Shown one piece after another: positions 1 to 8,231 of a DNA stretch of 64,000 nt; the first letter of the stretch is position 1, and every line of letters starts with the position of its first letter. The stretch covers positions 24,086,001 through 24,150,000 of the forward strand of contig CATNEN010000038.1 in assembly GCA_950097015.1 (NCBI GenBank), in the 5' to 3' direction. The DNA comes from Macrostomum hystrix. Taxonomy: Eukaryota > Platyhelminthes > Macrostomidae. The notes under the pieces are model-generated. The model was not told the origin of the DNA and ran no database searches. It saw nothing but the letters and a program-made list of their open reading frames with translations. The position numbers and the translations under genes were made by a program.

Positions 1-2455
1 CAGTGTTAGAATCCCATCTCCAATATTCAGGTGTAGTGTTAGAATCCCATCTCCAATATTCAGGTGTAGTGTTGGAATCCCATCTCCAATATTCAGGTGC
101 AGTGTTAGAATCCCATCTCCAATATTCAGGTGCAGTGTTAGAATCCCATCTTCAATATTCAGGTGCAGTGTTAGAATCTCCAATATTCAGGTGCAGTGTT
201 AGAATACCATCTCCAATATTCAGGTGCAGTGTTAGAATCCCATCTCCAATATTCAGGTGCAGTGTTAGAATCCCATCTCCAATATTCAGGTGCAGTGTTA
301 GAATACCATCTCCAATATTCAGGTGTAGTGTTAGAATCCCATCTCCAATATTCAGGTGCAGTGTTAGAATCCCATCTCCAATATTCAGGTGCAGTGTTAG
401 AATCCCATCTCCAATATTCAGGTGCAGTGTTAGAATACCATCTCCAATATTCAGGTGTAGTGTTAGAATCTCCAATATTCAGGTGTAGTGTTAGAATCCC
501 ATCTCCAATATTCAGGTGCAGTGTTAGAATACCATCTCCAATATTCAGGTGCAGTGTTAGAATCCCATCTCCAATATTCAGGTGCAGTGTTAGAATCCCA
601 TCTCCAATATACAGGTGTAGTGTTAGAATCCCATCTCCAATATTCAGGTGGGGAATTAGAATCCCATCTCCAATATTCAGGTGTTGCATTAGAATTCCAT
701 CTCCAATATTCAGGTGCAGTGTTAGAATCCCATCTCCAATATTCAGGTGCAGTGTTAGAATCCCATCTCCAATATTCAGGTGCAGTGTTAGAATACCATC
801 TCCAATATTCAGGTGCAGTGTTAGAATACCATCTCCAATATTCAGGTGCAGTGTTAGAATACCATCTCCAATATTCAGGTGCAGTGTTAGAATACCATCT
901 CCAATATTCAGGTGCAGTGTTAGAATCCCATCTCCAATATTCAGGTGTTGCATTAGAATCCCATCTCCAATATTCAGGTGCAGTGTTAGAATCCCATCTC
1001 CAATATTCAGGTGTTGCATTAGAATCCCATCTCCAATATTCAGGTGTAGTGTTAGAATCCCATCTCCAATATTCAGGTGCAGTGTTAGAATACCATCTTC
1101 AATATTCAGGTGCAGTGTTAGAATCCCATCTCCAATATACAGGTGTAGTGTTAGAATACCATCTCCAATATTCAGGTGGGGAATTAGAATCCCATCTCCA
1201 ATATTCAGGTGCAGTGTTAGAATTCCATCTCCAATATTCAGGTGCAGTGTTAGAATCCCATCTCCAATATTCAGGTGCAGTGTTAGAATCCCATCTCCAA
1301 TATTCAGGTGTAGTGTTAGAATCCCATCTCCAATATTCAGGTGTTGCATTAGAATTCCATCTCCAATATTCAGGTGCAGTGTTAGAATCCCATCTCCAAT
1401 ATTCAGGTGCAGTGTTAGAATCCCATCTTCAATATTCAGGTGCAGTGTTAGAATCCCATCTCCAATATTCAGGTGCAGTGTTAGAATCCCATCTCCAATA
1501 TTCAGGTGCAGTGTTAGAATCCCATCTCCAATATTCAGGTGCAGTGTTAGAATACCGTCTCCAATATTCAGGTGCAGTGTTAGAATACCATCTCCAATAT
1601 TCAGGTGCAGTGTTAGAATCCCATCTCCAATATTCAGGTGCAGTGTTAGAATCCCATCTCCAATATTCAGGTGCAGTGTTAGAATACCATCTCCAATATT
1701 CAGGTGCAGTGTTAGAATCCCATCTCCAATATTCAGGTGCAGTGTTAGAATCTCCAATATTCAGGTGTAGTGTTAGAATACCATCTCCAATATTCAGGTG
1801 CAGTGTTAGAATCCCATCTTCAATATTCAGGTGCAGTGTTAGAATCCCATCTCCAATATTCAGGTGCAGTGTTAGAATCCCATCTCCAATATACAGGTGT
1901 AGTGTTAGAATCCCATCTCCAATATTCAGGTGGGGAATTAGAATCCCATCTCCAATATTCAGGTGTTGCATTAGAATTCCATCTCCAATATTCAGGTGCA
2001 GTGTTAGAATCCCATCTCCAATATTCAGGTGCAGTGTTAGAATCCCATCTCCAATATTCAGGTGTAGTGTTAGAATCCCATCTCCAATATTCAGGTGTAG
2101 TGTTAGAATCCCATCTCCAATATTCAAGTGCAGTGTTAGAATCCCATCTCCAATATTCAGGTGTAGTGTTAGAATCCCATCTCCAATATTCAGGTGTAGT
2201 GTTAGAATCCCATCTCCAATATTCAGGTGCAGTGTTAGAATCCCATCTCCAGTTCTCAGGTTTGGCATTAGAATTCCATATCTAATTCTCAGGTTTGGCA
2301 TTAGAATTCCATATCTAATTCTCAGGTGTTGCATTAGAATCCCATCTCCAATTCTCAGGTGTTGCATTAGAATCCCATCTCCAATTCTCAGGTGTTGCAT
2401 TAGAATCCTCATGTCCAGTTCTCAGGTGTGTTATTAAAATCCCATCATTAATATT
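1..2455. repeat. 33-bp minisatellite in an intron of the AFAP1-like gene
   Basis: About 74 copies of a 33-bp unit containing CCAATATTCAGGTGCAGTG followed by TTAGAATCCCATCT. The array runs off the left edge. Copies near 172, 470 and 1750 lack about 5 bp, which shifts the apparent reading frame. From about 2240 the units drift to a CAGTTCTCAGGTTTGGC form and fade out about 20 bp before the splice acceptor at 2476. Each unit carries TATTCAG|GT, which resembles a fused 3'/5' splice site in the sense of the + strand gene. The long ORFs on both strands are repeat artefacts. Confidence 0.95.
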
Positions 2456-2476
2456 CAAGTTTGGTTTCGATTTCAG

Positions 2477-3018
2477 ATTGCCGGGACGGCGAGTCGTTGG
2501 GCCTGCGACAGCTGCAGCTGCAGCTCCGAGCATCTCAGGCACTCTTCGCTATCGTCACGAGGACACCTGCCGTTGGCAGCGCTACGCCACTTGTCTCCTA
2601 ATGCCGGCTGGTTGCAGACTGATCTGCTTCAAGACCTCCAGAACAAGCAGCAGTCCCGCCCTGACCCTGCTATTGGCTGGCTATGTTGCTATCTATGTTG
2701 AGCAAGAATCTTCCGCTAGTCATGTGATCAAACTAGCCCACATTAGATTGCCAACGCATGCCCTATCAGCTGACACGGAGTTAGAGGCCAGAGAATGGAT
2801 TTCTAAGATCAATAGTTGTCAGCAGCAGCAACAGCATCCGATCTATGCTCAAGTACCTTTGGCTGGTTTTGATCAGGAGCCAGATAGCGGCATCTCTGGC
2901 CCCGTGTCTTCTAGTTCTACAGATTCTTATGAGCAGCAGCAGCCGCTGCCGCCACCGCCGCCGCCGCAGCAGCAGAAGCAAAGGCTGACAAAATCTGCTA
3001 GTTTCACACCGGGTTTTG
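2477..3018 (+). CDS. AFAP1-like gene, coding exon a (PH domain 1)
   Basis: The acceptor is TTTCAG at 2471-2476 and the donor is G|GTAAAT at 3019. The exon enters with one base completing a codon and leaves in phase 1 (a single G). It encodes PH domain 1 and a linker rich in Gln, Pro and Ser that ends TKSASFTPGFG. The apparent start at 2478 is a TTG inside the exon, not an initiator. Confidence 0.65.
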
Positions 3019-5026
3019 GTAAATATAATAATAGATTGCATCGAAATATTTAGAATTATGCCAATGCTATCCTATCTTATGATTATCTTACGAATGCTAA
3101 TTAGATCAATAAGGAAAGAAAACACAAGAAGCTAGAATGGTTTGTAGCAAATCCTGCAAACTCCAAATATTTATTTGATAGTAGATTGACTAATTTGTTT
3201 AGAATTATGTTTTCATTTATGCTACTTACAAGTAGCTTAAGCGAGTATTCTTTTTGTATAAATTAGTTAAAAGAGGAAATCGGACATTTGCTTAACTTTA
3301 AATATTTTATTCACAATGCAGGTCAGCAGCAGCAGCAGCATTCAGTGGATCATCATCCAGCTGACGTCCCCGGAGCTGCACACATTCGTCAGCAGTCGGC
3401 CTCTAGCGCTAGCAGCGGCGGCGGGTTCATGCGTCGATTTCGCGACTCCTTCGGTGCAGGCGGCTCGCATCGTCGGCGTCATCGTCGAGCGGCCGCAGCC
3501 GAAGCCGCGGCAGCCGCTGCCATGGCCGCGTCGGCAGCGGCTGCAGCCGAAGCCGAAGATAATCTGGCGGCCGACTGCCTAGTCGAAGGCGACGCTGAAG
3601 TTCGTCTAGGCGGCCGCGGCAGCTGGCAGCCTTGTCGGGCGCGGCTTCGACGCGGCGGCCGACTCTGCCTACCAGGAGTGACGCCGACGCCTGTGCAACT
3701 GGACGACCGCATCCGCCTGCTGCCGCTGGGCGACGAGACGGCCGCCGATGGCGCGAATCGCGAATCAGCCGTGATAGAGAGTCTTGTAGCTGGTCAGGTT
3801 GTTCGACGTAGAAAGCATCAGCAGCGAAGCAGTGGGGCTGGCAGACTGTGCGGTGTTCGCCTTGTCCAGGTGAGTTAGTGAAAGTGGCTTAAAAATTAGG
3901 GTTAAACCAAAGTTCCTAAGCTCGATTCCGCGGCGAGGCAACATTCATTTGGGGCGCAGCCGCGGAGAGAAGGCTTGAGGGCCAACCTCCAAGGCGCAGT
4001 GAGGGTGTACACTGCCTGACGAGGAGAAGTCGGGGCAGATGTACACACTTGCGTGTGCGTGTGTGCTCAGGAGTCAGCGAAATGGGCAGAATTGCCTCCT
4101 CGCTGGCTGCGGGTTACCAAATCATGTGCTTTTGCCCACAACCCTCCTGCAACTATTATCATTATTATCAAAAAGGGCTTGTAGTCTAGTGTTTAGAGAG
4201 TTGGACTCACAACTGAGAGGTCGGGGGTTCGATTCCTGATTCCAATGGAACAGTTTTCTGTAGATCTGAGCCAAATATAATAATAATAATATTGATCACA
4301 CCTGCCCCAATTGGGTCAGATGTGCAGCCGACAGCACAGCCGCAGCTATTGCTGGCGCATCTGAAGGCTGTTCAGTCCAAGGACTGGGCGGGAGGAGCCG
4401 CAAAAACCACCCTCAATTAGAACCAATCCAGAGTTAAGTGTCTTGCTAATGGACACAAATCGTTATAATAAAGTCGGGAATCGATCCCCTTACCTTCAAG
4501 TCGATGCTCTAGCCGCAGGGCTACAACCTCCTCCGGTATCAACAAGGTAAAAATCATGAGCATTAATAAATTCCCAAACATTCAGGAACCAACACCCGGC
4601 TCCTCTGTCGCCGCTGTCCCCAGTGTGCTAGTTGAAATTCGCGGCCTTGACAAACTAGCTCTAGGCGAATGGATCAAACACCTGGCCCTGGCTACTGGTT
4701 TGGCGCCGCACTATGAACCTCTGGCTGCCGAATTGTTGGATTTAAGCAGCGCTAGAGCTCTAGATAGTCGGCGACGTGCTTCAATGCCCGAGCGTCAACT
4801 AAATCGTCTAGCCGATGTTGTCGCCAGGGCGCCGCGTCCCCTGCCGCCACTGCCGGACACGTCCACCGTCAGCTTGCACGATGCAGGGGTCACACCGGCT
4901 GGCACGACTGTGCCATTCTGTCTGCAGTACGACCTGTCGCACGCCGATTCCGACGATGCCGACGAGAATCAGGGCCAGCTTGTTTGGAAAAGAGGCGGCT
5001 GCGGCGGCGGTGGCAGTTTGGACTAA
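2477..5026 (+). CDS. Tandem PH-domain protein, AFAP1-like (partial: last three coding exons)
   Basis: The coding exons are 2477-3018, 3322-3869 and 4586-5026, ending at a TAA. The intron phases match (phase 1 at 3018/3322, phase 0 at 3869/4586) and the sites are canonical. Exon a encodes a PH-like domain: GTLRYRHEDTCRWQRY, a beta-strand core, then ADTELEAREWISKI with the invariant C-terminal tryptophan. A Gln/Pro/Ser linker follows. A second PH-like module starts in exon b (EVRLGGRGSWQPCRARL) and ends in exon c (LDKLALGEWIKHLALATGL). The two-PH layout, the CFKTSRTSSSPALTLLLAG stretch and an SSARALDSRRRASMPE segment after PH2 resemble AFAP1-family actin-filament adaptors as I know them; this is inference, and other tandem-PH proteins remain possible. 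The 5' part lies left of the window. Codon use is GC-rich, with Ala-rich stretches. The intron at 3019-3321 is AT-rich and holds nothing else. Confidence 0.6.
3322..3869 (+). CDS. AFAP1-like gene, coding exon b (start of PH domain 2)
   Basis: The acceptor is CAATGCAG ending at 3321 and the donor is CAG|GTGAGT at 3870. The first two bases (GT) complete the glycine codon begun in exon a. It encodes a Gln/Ser/Ala-rich linker with an arginine-rich patch (HRRRHRR) and a long alanine run, then the first strands of a second PH-like domain. Confidence 0.6.
3910..4165 (+). mobile_element. SINE family 1, copy a (tRNA-derived, 5' truncated)
   Basis: This copy shares long stretches with the SINE at 9470-9741: CTAAG.TCGATTCC, TTTGGGGCGCAGCCGCG, GTGTACACTGCCTGACGA, GGGCAGATGTACACAC and ATGGGCAGAATTGCCTCCTC. 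It lacks the A-box half of the tRNA head and ends in a tail rich in ATT/ATC. It lies in the last intron of the AFAP1-like gene. Confidence 0.8.
4171..4292 (+). mobile_element. tRNA-like SINE head (family 2) with AAT tail
   Basis: A pol III-type A-box-like segment (GTAGTCTAGTGTTTAGAG, from 4181) and a perfect B box GGTTCGATTCC (4226-4236) surround an anticodon-loop-like region. A short body leads into an (AAT)n tail. A bona fide tRNA gene is unlikely because the acceptor stem does not close cleanly. Confidence 0.6.
4275..4535 (-). mobile_element. SINE family 3, tRNA head with conserved central block
   Basis: Read on the minus strand, a tRNA-like head (A box opposite 4506-4523, B box GGATCGATTCC opposite 4477-4487) is followed by GTGTCCATTAGCAAGACACT and TTAACTC. 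A body ending CCCAATTGGGGCAGGTGTG then leads to an (ATT)n tail near 4270-4292. The AGCAAGACACTTAA block resembles the conserved central domains of V/Nin-DC-type animal SINEs. The tail meets the AAT tail of the family 2 copy. Confidence 0.7.
4586..5026 (+). CDS. AFAP1-like gene, last coding exon (end of PH domain 2 and tail)
   Basis: The acceptor is ACATTCAG ending at 4585, in phase 0 like the preceding donor. The exon opens EPTPGSSVAAVPSVLVEI, contains the PH C-terminal helix with GEWIKHL, then a tail with RRRASMPERQLNRL, a proline stretch (RPLPPLPD), an acidic patch and a glycine run before TAA at 5024-5026. Confidence 0.6.
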   Translation, partial: EPTPGSSVAAVPSVLVEIRGLDKLALGEWIKHLALATGLAPHYEPLAAELLDLSSARALDSRRRASMPERQLNRLADVVARAPRPLPPLPDTSTVSLHDAGVTPAGTTVPFCLQYDLSHADSDDADENQGQLVWKRGGCGGGGSLD

Positions 5027-6479
5027 GAAAATGCTGGGCTGTCTCCTGCCAACTGTCTGTCTGTCTGTCTCTTATCCTCTTACCTTTCTACCGGGGCTAC
5101 TTCACAACCCGCTAAAAATAGGGATGTTTCTTTGGGTGATTCCAGTTGGAATCTGCTGTGTTTCCAGAAAAAGAAACAGCCGAACGCTGGAAACATACCA
5201 ATTGGATGATTCCATGCTTAGAATCTACCCAACTGGGCGTTTTCTCGGTGCTTCTTGGTGGCGAAATGGAATCACCCAAAGAATCCTCCAGTTCGGAAGA
5301 TTCCATGCTCAGAAACCGCCGAGGAATCGCCCGTAAATAATTCTCTGGTTGTCCCATGGGCCACTGGTTCGGGTGATTCTTCGGCGGTTTCCGCACAATT
5401 TACGGTTGAATCGGCTGCTTCCTGGGTGGTTTCTTTAACTCTTGCGAGATAAGGGGTGATTTTGGTAGATTCCACTCCTATTTTGCACAAAAAACCCGCC
5501 GAAGAAGCAGCCGATTTTTTTACAGGGATAGAATAGAATGACCGATTTCCTTAAAAGTTCAACCATTTGGATCAACATTTTTCATCCTTTACTTTCGGAG
5601 CCGTCCGACGTCAGCATCAGATATAGATAGATAGATATTCAACGAGATATTCAACGATTCTCGTCGAGGTGTCTGGTACTGTCTTCTGTCTTCTTTTGCA
5701 CTTCTTTTGGCACAAATTTTCCAATTAACCGATAAAAATTCGAAACTTTTTTAAACGGCCTTTTCTTGCAAACCAAATTGTGTCTTTTTTAGATTTCGAG
5801 TACTTCGACATACTACTTATGATAACTAAATAGTAGTATCACTAGTTTTTATTCCAGTTTTTTCGCATAAAGTAGCAAATACTTTACTGACACATTTTCG
5901 TCGTTATAATTTTCGGTTGCGTTTCTATATTTTATAATCGTGGCCAAGTAATTAATATTAACTTACTGAATATTAAATACTTGATTAAAAGTTCATTGGC
6001 TCTGAGCTGTGGATTTTTTTACATTTGTCTATTTTTTCGTTGTGTTTTTTGCAACCTAAGAAAGTCAATGTTGACGAGAAATTCAGGTATAACATTGAAA
6101 GTCTTCGGTTTATTTCAAATCCTTTTTTAATAAGCTACTGCGTGCGTTTTCGGTTTTGTGTTGTTAAACGCCGATTCTAAGTATTGTGTACAGGGCCCTG
6201 TTCAGTTTTATATTTATGTCGTCCTTGTGTCATGTTTTATGTCTGGTGTAATCAGTGTTTTGCGAGTTCTTCAAGTATTTTGTTGATGCCAAATTCAACG
6301 GGATGCCAAAGACTAGGGATATTTTGGTTATTCAACTGTTTTGATTAGGCAATTATTCAGCAACCTTTGGGATAACTTGATCCATTTATAGTGTGACTTT
6401 ATTAAATAAAAGCTATTCGTAGGATTTTTTCGTCACAAGTAGACATCAGAAATGTGAATTCCATAAAATTATTGCAAAC
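5027..6479 (+). other. 3' flank of the AFAP1-like gene, no gene seen
   Basis: After the stop codon there is a 400-bp stretch (about 5110-5520) of loosely repeated GATTCC/GGAATC and GAAACAGCC-like words, then AT-rich unique DNA. The first clear AATAAA on this strand is at 6405-6410, about 1.4 kb beyond the stop; it could be the poly(A) signal. No coding pattern is convincing on either strand. Confidence 0.5.
6405..6410 (+). promoter_or_regulatory. Candidate poly(A) signal AATAAA of the AFAP1-like gene
   Basis: This is the canonical hexamer in AT-rich DNA 1.38 kb after the stop codon. It is the first strong match seen downstream on the + strand. The distance makes the assignment tentative. Confidence 0.3.
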
Positions 6480-6487
6480 CAAATATA

Positions 6488-6914
6488 CAGTGGCGCAACC
6501 AGGGGGGGGCGGGGGTGGCGGCCGCCCCCCCTTCGGCCCGCGGGGGCAATGTACGCAAAGGGCAAGCCAAGACGCTTCTTAATAATTATTACCTTATCTC
6601 ATTCCCTGTCCCCCAAGTCCAACGTACATAGACCAAAGACCGAGTCCAAGACCATTGGTCATATATTAATTTTCAAGCTTTCATTATAATCGTGCGTGCG
6701 TTCTGATTTTTTAAACCTTTTAAATCGTCTGGGCCCTACCCTACCGGCCCTTGAAATTGGCCCAGGAATGATGGGCGAAAACCGCGAAATAGAGCGCGCT
6801 CCACCTGGCGGCCGCCCCCCTTCGACCCGCGGGGCAATGTACGCAAAGGGTAATGTACGCAAAGGGCAATGTACGCAAAGACCCCCCCTAAGGCAAAACA
6901 TGGTTGCGCCACTG
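6488..6914. mobile_element. Non-autonomous hAT-type DNA transposon (MITE)
   Basis: The ends are perfect 14-bp inverted repeats, CAGTGGCGCAACCA at 6488 and TGGTTGCGCCACTG ending at 6914. They are flanked by an exact 8-bp duplication CAAATATA (6480-6487 and 6915-6922). A CAGTGGCG-type terminus with an 8-bp duplication is characteristic of the hAT superfamily. The 427-bp interior is very GC-rich, contains two diverged copies of a GGCCGCCCCCC..CGCGGGGCAATGTACGCAAAGGG module and codes for nothing recognisable. Confidence 0.9.
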
Positions 6915-6922
6915 CAAATATA

Positions 6923-8179
6923 TTTATTCACCTTTTAGTCAGTTATTTTTAATTATATTTTTAACAGTCCAACTGTCTTCTAACTTGGCTTATTGTTAAC
7001 AAATTTAGTTTTATTTTGTGAAATCAGCAACAACTGCACAGTATTTGGCCTAATTAAAATTGTTGCAACTATCAAATAGTCGTAAAAATACTTTAGCAGA
7101 TACTGCAAAATTAATATTTGTTTTTTTAACGAAATTCTCTTTTTCTTGTGCATGCGATCAGTGAATCATGTTTGTATTGTGTATAGTATAATTGATTTTA
7201 ATAATTGTTCATGGTTAGCTGATTTCGCTGATGTATCCTGTGTATTTCTAGTTAATATGGTCTACACAACAGTTTTTTTAATATAAACATATCTAAATAC
7301 ATGTGAGTGTTTTTAAGCACAAGTAATGCATCGAGTTTTTAGGGCAGACAAAACATTTACTTTATTAAAAGATTGCGGTCGTTAAGATTTAGTCTTTTCA
7401 TAATTTAGAGACTGTCTATGGTTTTAAGGCGAAACCGGCTTGCGAGTGTGTGGGGCGGAGGCTGAGCGGAGCCCCCTTTTACTGGGCGTGGGGTCGAGCC
7501 CCTTTGTCAGTGCATAAGGGCTGAGCCCCTTTGGGTCATTTCTGTCTGCCCATTTCCGCCGAGCGTGAGCACACACGCGCTCAGATACTGTACGCAGGCT
7601 TAGACTCAATACGGGTTCGTACATCTGCACTTTCGTTCTCACGGTCAGGTAGTCTAATGTATATTCTCACTGTGCCTTGGGGGTTGGCCCAGCTCAATCT
7701 ACGAGTACTAGCTGTAGTGGTCCTTTGCCATCGGATCTGCTCGAATACCTAATAATTGCTTTTGCTATTCTCTATTCTTCCAGCAGATTGATTCGCATGA
7801 AAAACTAACAGTTGTCTATTGACTATTAAGTCCCTCTACCTGCTGCAGGTAAAGAACGAGAAGAATAAATTAAAATGCACCGCTTGTGCAGCTGTGCTTT
7901 GAGCTATTGAGTGCAGCCATGTGTTTGCTCATTTCTCTTTCTCTCTCTAGTCTCAAATTTTCAAACTCATCGTGCGATTATAGCGTGACGGGGTCCTAGT
8001 GACAACATCTCGCCCTATACACTCAAATAAGACTATAGAAACTAGACGACACGCTGCAAGAAAAACATAGAGTGCCAGTAAAAGCTTCGCAAAAATATTC
8101 AACCATTTTTTAGAGCATCATCACGCCTTTTACCGTCTCAATCTTGTATTCTTGTTCTATACTAGACAGCCAAAGTGTC
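6923..8179 (+). other. Intergenic DNA and 5' region of the CUB/LDLa gene
   Basis: AT-rich unique sequence to about 7400, then a GC-richer block holding a decayed SINE (7545-7725), then pyrimidine-rich DNA leading to the first coding exon. CAG|GTAAAG near 7847 and a CTCTCTCTAG near 7950 could bound a 5' UTR intron, but this is not supported further. Confidence 0.4.
7545..7725 (-). mobile_element. SINE family 1, copy c (degenerate, minus strand)
   Basis: The reverse complement matches the family 1 body in order: GCCAACCCCCAAGGCACAGTG, then a diverged CTGACCGTGAGAACGAAAGT, GCAGATGTAC, a GTGTGTGCTCA segment and AATGGGCAG. Divergence is clearly higher than between the copies at 3910 and 9470, so this is an older insertion. 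The tRNA head is not recognisable. Confidence 0.6.
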
Positions 8180-8231
8180 ATGCTACCGCTGCCAACCATT
8201 TGCCTTTCGATCGTCTTAGCGATCGGACTGG
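8180..8231 (+). CDS. CUB/LDLa gene, coding exon 1 (signal peptide)
   Basis: ATG at 8180 begins a hydrophobic 17-residue stretch. The donor CTGG|GTGAGT leaves one G, which with TT of exon 2 makes valine. An upstream in-frame TTG at 8144 is not needed. If the donor is not used, the frame stays open through the adjacent repeat array to 9235. Confidence 0.8.

Noticed and set aside
1-2455. CRISPR-like regular repeats
   Set aside because: There are no unique spacers of constant length between repeats; units are head-to-tail and the context is eukaryotic introns.
4181-4240. A functional tRNA gene
   Set aside because: The stems do not pair convincingly and an AAT tail follows, as in SINEs.
6659-6938. 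80-90-codon ORFs on both strands
   Set aside because: They lie in the GC-rich interior of the hAT-type MITE and cross its end; no transposase similarity.
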